Source: Bacillota bacterium
GTDB taxonomy: Bacteria > Bacillota > Desulfotomaculia > Desulfotomaculales > Desulfohalotomaculaceae
Direction of reading: 5' to 3'
DNA length: 64,000 nucleotides
NCBI GenBank assembly: GCA_009711615.1
Contig: VENI01000002.1
Location: forward strand, 1 to 64,000
Shown here: in pieces, positions 53,641 to 63,253 of the stretch
Numbering within the stretch: position 1 is the first letter of the stretch
Layout: every line of letters starts with the position of its first letter
Notes under the pieces: model-generated
What the model was told of the DNA's origin: nothing
Seen by the model: the letters and a program-made list of their open reading frames with translations, nothing else
Databases searched by the model: none
Program-made: the position numbers and the translations under genes

Positions 53641-55596
53641 TTGCACACAAAATGGGTTTATCATAACTCACATGATTTATCATACCGAAAGCCCTTTGGG
53701 GCCGTCCCGTGTAATACTAAAATCACGATAAGTTTGGAAGTAAACTCTTTAGAACCACCAGAGTATGTGGTTTTGCGGCTGTGGAAGTATAACAGTCAAG
53801 AAGAAAAAGTTTATATGTACTTAAAGCAGGATGATGGTAACAACAGAATATATCAAGCGGAAATAACTACTCCACCCAAACCAAGTTTGCTATGGTATTA
53901 TTTTATTATCCATATTGATAAAAACAGATTCTATTATGGTAACAATGAAGAGAATTTTGGTGGTGAAGGTAAGTTATACTTGCATGAACCACCATCGTAC
54001 CAAGTGACAGTTTATAGTGATGACTTAGCTGTTCCCAATTGGTTTAAAGAATCTATCATGTATCAGATTTTTGTAGATCGCTTTCACAACGGATATGAAG
54101 ACGGCATGTTGTTAAACCCTAAAGAATATTGCTACTTTTACAACAAATGGGAGGAAACACCATATTACCGGCAAGACCCTAAGACTGGAAAAACGGTTTG
54201 CTATGATTTTTATGGTGGTAACCTATGTGGTGTGATAAAAAAATTGCCATATCTAAAAGAGCTAGGTATCAATGTAATATATTTCAACCCGATCTTTGAA
54301 GCCTCCACTAACCACAAGTACGATACCGCAAATTATAAAAATATAGATCGTATGTTTGGTGATAATGAACTGTTTAAAGAACTATGTGACAAGGCTAGGG
54401 AACTGGAAATAAATATTATATTGGACGGAGTTTTTAGTCATACGGGTAGTGATAGTATCTATTTCAACAAAGAAGGAAGATATAAGGAATTGGGAGCTTA
54501 TCAGTCTAAAGATTCCCCATATTATTCTTGGTATAAGTTCTATAACTGGCCTGAGAAATATGAAAGTTGGTGGGGAATAGATACACTTCCCAACGTTAAT
54601 GAGATGGATCCTTCTTATCAAAATTATATAATTTTTGATAAGGACAGTGTAATAAAATACTGGATGCGTGCGGGTATCAAAGGTTGGCGACTGGACGTAG
54701 TTGATGAACTTCCCGGAATTTTTGTGAAGCGTTTGCGTCGAGAAGTGAAAAAAATGGACCCGCAGGCTATTGTTATTGGTGAAGTCTGGGAAGATGCATC
54801 TAATAAAGTGAGTTATGGAGAGATACGTGATTACCTATTAGGTGATGAATTGGATTCAGTAATGAATTATCCGTTAAGAGATATTATTGTAGACTTCATC
54901 TTACAAAAAAAAGATCCACATGATATTAACCGTGCTTTAATGAGTTTATATGAAAATTATCCTCTAGAACACTTTTATTCGACGATGAACTTACTGGGGA
55001 CCCATGATATACCTCGGATACTAACGGTATTGGGGGAAGCGCCACCGGAACACTCGTTAACAAAGGAAGAATTGAAATGTTTTAAGCTACCCGACTATAA
55101 AAAAACTCAGGCTTTAAAGAGGCTAAAACTGGTTACAATATTTCAAATGACTTTTCCAGGGGTACCGTGCATCTACTACGGGGATGAAGTAGAGATGGAA
55201 GGTTACGGTGATCCTCATTGTAGGGCAACCTACCCATGGGGCAGGGAAAATAAAGAATTGTTAGAATGGTACAAAAATATTGTTGCCTTGCGGAATAATT
55301 ATGATGTGTTTAAAACGGGGGAATGGATACCATTGCATACACGAGGAGATTTCTTCGGTTATATAAGAATAATAGAAAACGGCAAAGATGTATTTGGTCA
55401 AGATAAAAACAACAATACGGCAGTAGTCTTATTTAACCGACATACGGATGAAGAAATAAACCTCTCCTTAGACGTTAGTAAATGGTGCAAAGGTAAATTG
55501 GTTGACATATTGGCTGGTCGTGAGGAGGTTTCTGTAATTGATGGGTTGCTAAGTGTTACATTGAAGCCATTGGAAGGTAAGGTATTACTACAATAA
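53641..55596 (+). CDS. GH13 alpha-glucan hydrolase (cyclomaltodextrinase/neopullulanase-like)
   Basis: A 651-residue cytoplasmic glycosidase: N-terminal CBM34-like domain (1-125), TIM barrel with IMYQIFVDRFHNG, nucleophile in GWRLDVVDE, acid/base in VIGEVWEDA and the conserved LLGTHDIPR, then a C-terminal beta domain. It degrades glycogen-derived maltodextrins. TTG 53641 is the start by homology length. It is 12 bases ahead of malQ, so the two are cotranscribed. Confidence 0.9.
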   Translation: MHTKWVYHNSHDLSYRKPFGAVPCNTKITISLEVNSLEPPEYVVLRLWKYNSQEEKVYMYLKQDDGNNRIYQAEITTPPKPSLLWYYFIIHIDKNRFYYGNNEENFGGEGKLYLHEPPSYQVTVYSDDLAVPNWFKESIMYQIFVDRFHNGYEDGMLLNPKEYCYFYNKWEETPYYRQDPKTGKTVCYDFYGGNLCGVIKKLPYLKELGINVIYFNPIFEASTNHKYDTANYKNIDRMFGDNELFKELCDKARELEINIILDGVFSHTGSDSIYFNKEGRYKELGAYQSKDSPYYSWYKFYNWPEKYESWWGIDTLPNVNEMDPSYQNYIIFDKDSVIKYWMRAGIKGWRLDVVDELPGIFVKRLRREVKKMDPQAIVIGEVWEDASNKVSYGEIRDYLLGDELDSVMNYPLRDIIVDFILQKKDPHDINRALMSLYENYPLEHFYSTMNLLGTHDIPRILTVLGEAPPEHSLTKEELKCFKLPDYKKTQALKRLKLVTIFQMTFPGVPCIYYGDEVEMEGYGDPHCRATYPWGRENKELLEWYKNIVALRNNYDVFKTGEWIPLHTRGDFFGYIRIIENGKDVFGQDKNNNTAVVLFNRHTDEEINLSLDVSKWCKGKLVDILAGREEVSVIDGLLSVTLKPLEGKVLLQ

Positions 55597-55608
55597 CGAG
55601 GAGATACT

Positions 55609-57120
55609 ATGAAACACACTAGACAGTGCGGAATTTTACTTCACCCTACTTCGCTGCCTTCAAAATATGGTATTGGTGACTTGGGGCCCGGTGCGTATAA
55701 GTTTATTGATTTTCTACAAAGTAGCGGGCAAAAATTATGGCAAATACTACCTTTAAATCCTGTTGGGTACGGATATTCACCATACTCTAGTCCATCAGCA
55801 TTTGCAGGGACGCCGCTAATTATCAGTAATGATGTATTAATAAGAGATGGTTTGCTAACTGAAAATGATATAGAGGAAGTATCTCAATTTGATGATAAGA
55901 AGGCTTCCTATGATAAAGTTATTCCTTATAAGAATCAAATGTTCAAAAAAGCATATCTAAACTTTAAAAAAATGAAAATAAGTCAAAGCTATCTTCAATT
56001 TATTGAAGAAAACGCTTACTGGCTTGAAGATTATGCATTGTTTACGGCACTAAAGTATCATTATAACGATGCACCTTGGAATAGTTGGGATGAAAATATT
56101 GCCTTTAGGGTTGGAGATAATCTTAAAACCTATAAGAAAGAATTGCAGGAAGAAATTGAATACCAGTATTTTCTACAATATCAATTTTTCAGTCAATGGC
56201 AGGCTGTGAAAGAATATGCCAATCAAAAGGGTATAAAAATCATCGGAGATTTACCCATATATGTTTCTCATGACAGTAGTGACACATGGTCACATCCTGA
56301 ACTTTTTGAATTAGATAATAGCGGCAATCCAAGAGTGGTGGCTGGTGTTCCTCCAGATTATTTCAGTTCAACCGGACAACTGTGGGGCAACCCAATCTAC
56401 AACTGGCATATAATGATAAAGCAAGACTTTATATGGTGGAAAAAACGTATAAAGAACTTGCTGAGATTGGTTGATATTATCAGAGTAGACCACTTCAGAG
56501 GTTTTGAAGCCTATTGGGAAATACCCGCAGACGAGGAAACTGCAGTTAATGGCAGGTGGGTAAAAGCACCAGGAAGCGAGTTGTTTGCTAGCATAGAGAA
56601 GGAATTAAATATGATGGAATTACCAATTATTGCAGAAGACCTTGGTATAATTACTCCTGAAGTGGAAGAATTAAAAGATGAGTTTGACTTGCCGGGAATG
56701 AAGGTGCTTCAATTCGCCTTCGAAAGTGGTGATTATCAGGAATTTGCACCAGAATATCATGGCTATAACTCTGTTGTATATACTGGCACTCATGACAATA
56801 ACACCATCAAGGGTTGGTATGAGAATATCATGCTAGAGGGTGATCTAGACATTATTAAGGTAATAAACAAGTATTTTCACTTACAGAAAGAAAACTTTGT
56901 TGATGAAAATATCTGCTGGCAATTCATAGAAACCGCATATAAAAGTAATGCCCACACTGCTATTATTCCGATGCAAGATATTCTGTGTCTTGGAAGTGAT
57001 GCAAGAATGAACACCCCTGGCACAACCGAAGGTAATTGGCAATGGAGATTAACGGAAGATAAATTAACTTCAGAGCTAGAAATGAAATTAAGAAATTTGG
57101 TAAAGATATATAATAGGTAA
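55609..57120 (+). CDS. malQ: 4-alpha-glucanotransferase
   Basis: GH77 amylomaltase, 503 residues, that transfers maltodextrin units. Motifs: LLHPTSLPSKYGIGDLG, GDLPIYVSHDSSD, nucleophile region RVDHFRGFE, acid/base in IAEDLGIITPEV and GTHDNNTIKGW. AACGAGGAG precedes ATG 55609. It closes the glucan cluster. Confidence 0.95.
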   Translation: MKHTRQCGILLHPTSLPSKYGIGDLGPGAYKFIDFLQSSGQKLWQILPLNPVGYGYSPYSSPSAFAGTPLIISNDVLIRDGLLTENDIEEVSQFDDKKASYDKVIPYKNQMFKKAYLNFKKMKISQSYLQFIEENAYWLEDYALFTALKYHYNDAPWNSWDENIAFRVGDNLKTYKKELQEEIEYQYFLQYQFFSQWQAVKEYANQKGIKIIGDLPIYVSHDSSDTWSHPELFELDNSGNPRVVAGVPPDYFSSTGQLWGNPIYNWHIMIKQDFIWWKKRIKNLLRLVDIIRVDHFRGFEAYWEIPADEETAVNGRWVKAPGSELFASIEKELNMMELPIIAEDLGIITPEVEELKDEFDLPGMKVLQFAFESGDYQEFAPEYHGYNSVVYTGTHDNNTIKGWYENIMLEGDLDIIKVINKYFHLQKENFVDENICWQFIETAYKSNAHTAIIPMQDILCLGSDARMNTPGTTEGNWQWRLTEDKLTSELEMKLRNLVKIYNR

Positions 57121-57125
57121 AGAAG

Positions 57126-57148
57126 CCGTCTAAAAGGACGGTTTTTTT
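57126..57148 (+). terminator. Terminator after malQ
   Basis: CCGTC and GACGG stem within a slightly longer pairing, then seven T residues. Confidence 0.9.
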
Positions 57149-57224
57149 ATTTTGCTTTTAATCATTGCATCATCTACCAATAATAGTTATAATGAGATAG
57201 ATTGCCTGGAAAAGGGTGAAATAT

Positions 57225-58559
57225 ATGGAACATAAGTGCAGAGGTAGTTATTATATAAAGGTTTTTGGTTGCCAAATGTCGGAACATGATTCTGAGGTAC
57301 TGGCAGGTCAACTTGAAGAAATGGGTTACCAATCTACCGAGGAACAGGCAGAGGCGGATATTATACTATTGGTTACATGCTGTGTAAGAGAAACGGCAGA
57401 AAATAAAGTTTGGGGTATGTTGGGGCGCTTACGCAAATTAAAGCAGGATAATCCTAATTTAGTTATTGGGGTGTGCGGTTGTCTACCTCAACAAAAGGAT
57501 ATTGGAAAAGATATAAGAAAACGTTTTCCCCATGTAGATTTAATTTTTGGCACTCATAATGTACATGAACTGCCACGATTTATAAATCAGTTACAAGAAA
57601 CAAGAGAAACGGTGTTAGAAGTTTGGACAGATACTGATGCAGCAGTGGTGGAGAATGTACCGGTAAAAAGAGAAAAAGGGTTAAAGGCATGGGTAACCAT
57701 TATGTATGGTTGCAACAATTTTTGTACATATTGTATTGTTCCTTATGTGCGCGGACGGGAACGCAGTCGTCAACCGGACAGCATAGCTAAGGAAATTGAA
57801 GAGTTGGTTTTGGAAGGATATCAAGATATTACATTGTTAGGGCAAAATGTAAATTCCTATGGTAAAGAGTTTGTTGACCCCGCTTTTGACTTTGCTGATC
57901 TGTTACAACGGTTAAATAAAATTCCAGACATTAATCGATTACGTTACACTACATCACACCCAAGAGACTTTACTGAGAAATTAATAGAAGTGATTGCAGA
58001 ATCCAAACATGTATGTGAGAACTTCCATTTGCCGATTCAAGCAGGAAGTAATCGAGTTTTAAAGAAAATGAATAGGGGATACACAAGAGAGCAGTATTTG
58101 GAATTAACAAATAAAATAAGAGGCAAAATACCAAATGCAAGTATAACAACCGATATAATGGTAGGTTTCCCCGGAGAGACAGACGAAGACTTTGCTGAAA
58201 CAATGGATATTGTTCAAAAAGTCCGATATGATAGTGCATTTACTTTTGTATATAATAAGAGACCAGGTACACCGGCTGCAAAGCTGGAGGGTCAAGTGCC
58301 AGAAGAAATTAAGAAAAAACGTATTCAAGAATTAATAGCACTGCAAAATAAAATATCACTGGAGAATAATAAAGCATTAGAAGGTGATGTGGTAGAAGTG
58401 CTAGTAGAGGGACCGACAAAAAACAACCATGACAGGCTAGGTGGAAGAACTAGAACCAATAAATTGGTAGTGTTTGACGGCCGTTCGGAATTAATTGGTA
58501 CTACCGTATCAGTGAAAATAACTGCCGGCCACTTAACACACCTGGATGGAGAGTATTAA
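57225..58559 (+). CDS. miaB: tRNA-2-methylthio-N6-dimethylallyladenosine synthase MiaB
   Basis: Radical-SAM methylthiotransferase acting on i6A37 of tRNAs, 444 residues. Order: UPF0004 domain (VFGCQMSEHDSEVLAG, VTCCVRETAE), radical-SAM core CNNFCTYC, and TRAM domain. VFGCQMSEHDSE identifies MiaB rather than RimO. ATG 57225 is used. It is followed by a YmcA/YlbF gene as in Bacillus (ymcB-ymcA). Confidence 0.95.
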   Translation: MEHKCRGSYYIKVFGCQMSEHDSEVLAGQLEEMGYQSTEEQAEADIILLVTCCVRETAENKVWGMLGRLRKLKQDNPNLVIGVCGCLPQQKDIGKDIRKRFPHVDLIFGTHNVHELPRFINQLQETRETVLEVWTDTDAAVVENVPVKREKGLKAWVTIMYGCNNFCTYCIVPYVRGRERSRQPDSIAKEIEELVLEGYQDITLLGQNVNSYGKEFVDPAFDFADLLQRLNKIPDINRLRYTTSHPRDFTEKLIEVIAESKHVCENFHLPIQAGSNRVLKKMNRGYTREQYLELTNKIRGKIPNASITTDIMVGFPGETDEDFAETMDIVQKVRYDSAFTFVYNKRPGTPAAKLEGQVPEEIKKKRIQELIALQNKISLENNKALEGDVVEVLVEGPTKNNHDRLGGRTRTNKLVVFDGRSELIGTTVSVKITAGHLTHLDGEY

Positions 58560-58577
58560 GGTTAGGAGGTGAATAAG

Positions 58578-58952
58578 TTGTCAGAACAGATTATGGAAAA
58601 AGCCTTGGAACTTGGAAAACGCATTGCCGATTCTGCTGAATTTAATGAGGTGCAGGAAAAAGAAGCTGCGATGCTGAAAGATCCTGCCGCCAGTGAATTG
58701 TTACAAAGTTTCCAACAGTTGCAGCAACAGTATCAACAAAAGCAGATGCAGGGAGAACAACTTGCTCCTGAAGAGATAAAAGCTTTTGAGGAAAAAGAAG
58801 CAACCATGATGGAGAACCCTTTCATTAAGGAATTTCAAGAGGCGCAGGAAAAGTTTCAAAACGTGCTGAACACTGTAAATCAAACTATCAATCAGGCCAT
58901 GATGGATAAGCGCAATGCTGAGCATGGAGCCAGTTGTTCATCTTCCGGTTGA
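58578..58952 (+). CDS. YmcA/YlbF-family regulator
   Basis: A 124-residue helical protein of the YlbF/YmcA family (ALELGKRIADSAEFNEVQEKE), with a cysteine near the C-terminus (GASCSSSG). In Bacillus, YlbF, YmcA and YaaT form an Fe-S complex that steers RNase Y and sporulation and competence. Its place after miaB matches ymcA. TTG 58578 follows AGGAGGTG; GTG 58569 overlaps it. Confidence 0.82.
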   Translation: MSEQIMEKALELGKRIADSAEFNEVQEKEAAMLKDPAASELLQSFQQLQQQYQQKQMQGEQLAPEEIKAFEEKEATMMENPFIKEFQEAQEKFQNVLNTVNQTINQAMMDKRNAEHGASCSSSG

Positions 58953-58989
58953 GGCTAAAAATTATTAGAACGGGAGTTTCCCGGTCATC

Positions 58990-59031
58990 AAACCCCTGTA
59001 TGGTTGTAAAACAACTGTATAGGGGTTTTTT
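58990..59031 (+). terminator. Terminator after the YmcA-like gene
   Basis: AACCCCTGTATGGTTGT and ACAACTGTATAGGGGTT form a long stem, then TTTTTT. Confidence 0.92.
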
Positions 59032-59131
59032 ACTATATCCTAAAGCATACTTTTGGGTGAAAAGTACTATTTTTTACAATAATTTGATTATACAATATGG
59101 CTAAGACTCATTGATAAAGGAGAATAAGTAG

Positions 59132-59575
59132 ATGAAATACTCTGAAGCAAACCTGGGTCGTATCTTCGTGTTGCGTCTTGAACACGGTGATACTATTCCT
59201 AGTACAATTGAGGATTTTGCAAAGGATCAAGGGATTAGGTCGGCCCTAGTATATTTCCTGGGTGGAGCCGAAAAAGGAAGCAAAGCGGTAGTTGGACCGG
59301 AAAAAGGGTCAAATGAAAAACCGATTCCCATGATTACATATTTGTCTGGAGTAAGTGAAGCTGTAGGATTTGGAACATTGTTTTTAAACCAAGAGGATTG
59401 CCCAAAGCTACATATGCACGCGTCATTTGGAAGAGAACAAAGTACAATTACTGGATGCACCCGGGAGGGCGTAACCATTTGGCATATTGGTGAAGTGGTA
59501 ATGCTTGAACTTTTAAACACTTCGGCTCATAGAAAAATAAATACTCAAAACGGATTTGAGTTATTGGAAGTTTAA
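59132..59575 (+). CDS. PPC/DUF296 domain protein
   Basis: A 147-residue plants-and-prokaryotes-conserved domain protein. The metal-binding HxH is in KLHMHASFGRE. Bacterial members bind DNA or act as small trimeric proteins of unclear role. Monocistronic; AAAGGAG precedes ATG 59132. It sits where cotE lies in Bacillus, between ymcA and mutS. Confidence 0.85.
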   Translation: MKYSEANLGRIFVLRLEHGDTIPSTIEDFAKDQGIRSALVYFLGGAEKGSKAVVGPEKGSNEKPIPMITYLSGVSEAVGFGTLFLNQEDCPKLHMHASFGREQSTITGCTREGVTIWHIGEVVMLELLNTSAHRKINTQNGFELLEV

Positions 59576-59692
59576 ATTAACGGGAATGTTATCGCAGGTT
59601 TTTTAGGTGAAAAATAGTATATCTAAGCTGAAAAGTCACGGATTAAGGAAAATTAGATTAAATCGTAAGTTCAGGAAAAGGAAGGTGATTAA

Positions 59693-60487
59693 GTGGAAAA
59701 AATACTGTTAAAACTAATGGTCTTAACGTTTGTTATCCACCTTATAGATACGCTTGCCTATTCAGTAAGGCTAAATTCGGTGAAAAGTGGACAATTTGCT
59801 TTATCATTTTCCTTGTTTAATCTATTCGTACTTATATCCCGGTCTGCTAATATGTTCCAGGCCCCTTTAATTGGTTTTATCATAGGGGTAAGTATCTCTC
59901 AAGGGATTGACCCAATTAATGACATGCGTAAGGTGATTCTTGCTTCAACGATTGGTGTATTAGTAGGTATTTTTCTAATCCCAACTTTCCTTAAGGTATT
60001 CGAAGTTGCAGTAAGGAAGCTGGAAATCACAGGATCTATTCCGTCCTTAGTAGTGGAAGCATTACAAATAAATAACATTAAACGAATGGTGAGAAGTGCT
60101 ACCAAACCTTCTAAAACCATGATACAGCGACTTAGGTATCGGGAAATTCCAAAGAGGTTACTTATAATAAATGTGTTAATAACAGGTATTTATACAATAG
60201 GGGTTTTAGCAGCTAACTATTCAGCAATATTGGTTGAAGAGCAATATAGACTTGCGGCTGTCGGTTCATCTGGAATGATTAACGGACTTGCTACAATTCT
60301 ATTAACACTATTCATTGACCCAAAGTCTGCTATTATTACAGATCAAGCCATAAGGGGAACAAGACCATACGGAGACGTAAAGGCCTTAGTGGTACTGCTC
60401 ATAACGACTAAATTAGTCGGCACGTTACTTGGACAAATATTGTTTTTGCCAGCAGCAAAAGTTATAGCCAGTTTTTACGGGTCGTGA
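59693..60487 (+). CDS. amj: Lipid II flippase Amj
   Basis: A 264-residue polytopic membrane protein with about six helices, matching the Amj (YdaH) family (LMVLTFVIHLIDTLAYSVRL; LISRSANMFQAPLIG). In Bacillus, Amj is an alternative peptidoglycan-precursor flippase that can replace MurJ and is induced by envelope stress. GTG 59693 after AAGGAAGGTG is the start. It lies 80 bases before the mutS start. Confidence 0.88.
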   Translation: MEKILLKLMVLTFVIHLIDTLAYSVRLNSVKSGQFALSFSLFNLFVLISRSANMFQAPLIGFIIGVSISQGIDPINDMRKVILASTIGVLVGIFLIPTFLKVFEVAVRKLEITGSIPSLVVEALQINNIKRMVRSATKPSKTMIQRLRYREIPKRLLIINVLITGIYTIGVLAANYSAILVEEQYRLAAVGSSGMINGLATILLTLFIDPKSAIITDQAIRGTRPYGDVKALVVLLITTKLVGTLLGQILFLPAAKVIASFYGS

Positions 60488-60567
60488 TGACTACATCTGG
60501 GGAATCAATATTAATGTCTATCCCAAAAAATGGACGCTGTGATATAATGATTGCGGGAGGGATAAGT

Positions 60568-63189
60568 GTGGGTTTAACGCCAATGATGAAGCAGTATCAA
60601 GATATTAAAGAGCAGTATCCCGATTCCATACTGTTTTTCCGTCTGGGCGATTTTTATGAGATGTTTTTTGATGATGCATTAAAGGCTGCCCGGGTTTTGG
60701 ATATCACTCTGACCAGCAGAGACAGTGAACAAAAGGTTCCCATGTGTGGAGTACCATACCATTCTGTAGATTCATATCTAGCTAAAATGATTACTAATGG
60801 ATATAAAGTAGCTATCTGTGACCAAGTGGAAGACCCTAAGGCAACTAAGGGAATTGTAAAACGTGAAGTAACAAGGGTGATAACACCTGGTACTGTAATG
60901 GAAGAACAGCTATTGGAGGATAAGAAGAATAATTACATAGTATCACTGTTAATCCAAGAAAATACTTGGGGGTTAGCGTTTACCGATATCAGTACCGGTG
61001 AATTCATGGTTACAGAATATCAAAATGATGATAATTATATATCTTTAATAGACGAATTGGGTCGTTTGCAACCGTCAGAATTACTACTACCAGTCAGCTT
61101 GGAACAAAATCAGCTATTGTTAAAAGAGATTAAGGCTCACATTTCAGTTGCAATAAGCTATTGCGCTGATGAACACTTTCAGGAAGAGCAGGCCAAAAGT
61201 TATATTAAAGAACAGTTTTCTGATGTTGCAATTGATGAATTTAGAACTCAGCTAGATACAAAATGCATACTGGCTGCCGGGGCTTTAATTAAATTTTTAC
61301 TAGATACTCAAAAACGAAGTTTGAATCATATCCAAGGGATAAGACACTACTCAACTGGTCAATATATGGCGCTTGATGCAACAGCTAGACGCAACCTTGA
61401 ATTAACTAAAACATTAATGGATGGCAGTAAAAAGGGCAGCCTGCTTTGGGTTCTTGATCAAACAACTACTGCAATGGGCGGCAGAATGTTAAAGAAACTG
61501 ATAGAACAACCGCTGCTTAATGTGACTATGATCAATAATCGATTAACTGCGGTGGATGAATTATCTAAAAGTATCATTATGAGAGAGGAACTGCGGCAGT
61601 TATTAAAGCAAATATATGATCTAGAAAGACTCACCGCCAAAGTATCTTATGGAACTGCCAATGGAAGAGACCTGTTGTCTTTAAAAAATTCTTTGGTACT
61701 ACTTCCGGAAATTAGAGTGCAGTTTAATGATGTCAGCAGTCAGTTGTTAAAAGAAACAGCCAACAGAATTGACCCGCTGTCAGATTTGGTAGGTATACTT
61801 GAACAAGCATTAACAGATGATCCTCCTATTAGTCTGAAGGATGGTGGGTTAATTAAAAATGGCTATGATAGTGAAGTGGACAAGTTGCGGGAAGCTTCTA
61901 CCAATGGTCGTACTTGGTTGGCGCAATTAGAGTCTAAGGAAAGAGAACGAACCGGGATAAAATCTCTTAAAATACGTTTCAACAAAGTGTTTGGTTATTA
62001 TATTGAAGTTACTAAAAGCAAACTTGATTCAGTACCAGAAGATTACCAACGACGCCAAACACTGGCCAATGCTGAACGATATATAACTCCGGAATTAAAG
62101 AAATATGAAGAAATGATTCTAGGTGCTCAAGATAAACTGCAGGAGCTAGAATACCAGATTTTTGTCGAACTTCGAGATGCCGTGGCAGCTGAGATTCCCC
62201 GCATTCAAAAAAGTGCCGATGCAGTGGCTAATTTAGATGTGTTGCTATCATTGGCGGAAGTGGCAGTGAAACGGAACTACATCAAACCAGATGTAAATAA
62301 GAGTGGGGTAATGAATATTAAAGGCGGGCGTCATCCAGTAATAGAAACGACCTTGGATGAAGGGGATTTTGTCCCTAATGAAACCTATTTGGATATTGAG
62401 AGGGAGTATATAGCATTAATCACTGGCCCAAATATGGGTGGGAAAAGTACATACCAGCGTCAGGTGGCTTTAATTACTATAATGGCACAAATGGGTAGTT
62501 TTGTTCCTGCCGAAAGTGTAGAGCTAGGAATAATTGACCGCATATTTGCTCGGGTGGGAGCGTCGGATGATTTGACTTCTGGACGGAGCACATTCATGGT
62601 AGAAATGAATGAATGCAACAATGCCTTGCGGTTAGCTACTGAAAAGAGTTTAGTTATTATAGATGAACTGGGCCGAGGGACTTCAAATCTGGAAGGTATG
62701 GCTATTGCTCAGTCCGTTATAGAGTACTTGCATAACAATGTTGGCTGCCGTACTCTTTTTTCTACTCATTACCATGAACTGGCAGAAATGGAGGATGCAT
62801 TACCTGGGTTAAAAAATTATGCAGCAGCAGTTGAGGAAAAAGGAGATAATGTAGTGTTTTTACACCGCATTATTGGCGGCAAAGCCAGTAAAAGTTACGG
62901 TGTCCATTGTGCTAGGTTGGCAGGGTTACCAACCAATGTTGTTGATAGGGCAGATAATTTAGTATTGGATTTGGAGACTTACTGCCGAGCAGCAGAAGAA
63001 GTGATTACCGGCAAAAAACAAACTGCGACCGTAAAAGATGAAGTTAAACAATTGGAGTTGTTTTCTGCTGATCCAAGAATTTCTGAGTTGCTGCAGGAAT
63101 TGAAGAATGTTGATTTGTTAAATACCACACCGTTAGAGGCCATTAGCGTTCTTTTTGAACTGCAGAAAAAGGCTAAAATGATACAGTAA
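60568..63189 (+). CDS. mutS: DNA mismatch repair protein MutS
   Basis: Recognises mismatches and recruits MutL. 873 residues: N-terminal mismatch-binding domain with FFRLGDFYEMF, connector and clamp, then the ATPase with Walker A GPNMGGKST, Walker B IDELGRGTS and STHYHEL. GTG 60568 after GGGAGGG gives the standard start; ATG 60484 would add 28 atypical residues and overlap amj. mutL is expected downstream but the next gene is a HyuA-type ORF. Confidence 0.95.
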   Translation: MGLTPMMKQYQDIKEQYPDSILFFRLGDFYEMFFDDALKAARVLDITLTSRDSEQKVPMCGVPYHSVDSYLAKMITNGYKVAICDQVEDPKATKGIVKREVTRVITPGTVMEEQLLEDKKNNYIVSLLIQENTWGLAFTDISTGEFMVTEYQNDDNYISLIDELGRLQPSELLLPVSLEQNQLLLKEIKAHISVAISYCADEHFQEEQAKSYIKEQFSDVAIDEFRTQLDTKCILAAGALIKFLLDTQKRSLNHIQGIRHYSTGQYMALDATARRNLELTKTLMDGSKKGSLLWVLDQTTTAMGGRMLKKLIEQPLLNVTMINNRLTAVDELSKSIIMREELRQLLKQIYDLERLTAKVSYGTANGRDLLSLKNSLVLLPEIRVQFNDVSSQLLKETANRIDPLSDLVGILEQALTDDPPISLKDGGLIKNGYDSEVDKLREASTNGRTWLAQLESKERERTGIKSLKIRFNKVFGYYIEVTKSKLDSVPEDYQRRQTLANAERYITPELKKYEEMILGAQDKLQELEYQIFVELRDAVAAEIPRIQKSADAVANLDVLLSLAEVAVKRNYIKPDVNKSGVMNIKGGRHPVIETTLDEGDFVPNETYLDIEREYIALITGPNMGGKSTYQRQVALITIMAQMGSFVPAESVELGIIDRIFARVGASDDLTSGRSTFMVEMNECNNALRLATEKSLVIIDELGRGTSNLEGMAIAQSVIEYLHNNVGCRTLFSTHYHELAEMEDALPGLKNYAAAVEEKGDNVVFLHRIIGGKASKSYGVHCARLAGLPTNVVDRADNLVLDLETYCRAAEEVITGKKQTATVKDEVKQLELFSADPRISELLQELKNVDLLNTTPLEAISVLFELQKKAKMIQ

Positions 63190-63253
63190 CTGTGTAAATG
63201 GCAGGAAATGTATGATAAACTAGAAATAGTATGGCAGTTCGGAGGTGTAAATT

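Noticed and set aside
53641..55596. Secreted amylopullulanase
   Set aside because: No signal peptide or surface-anchoring domain is present; a cytoplasmic maltodextrin enzyme fits better.
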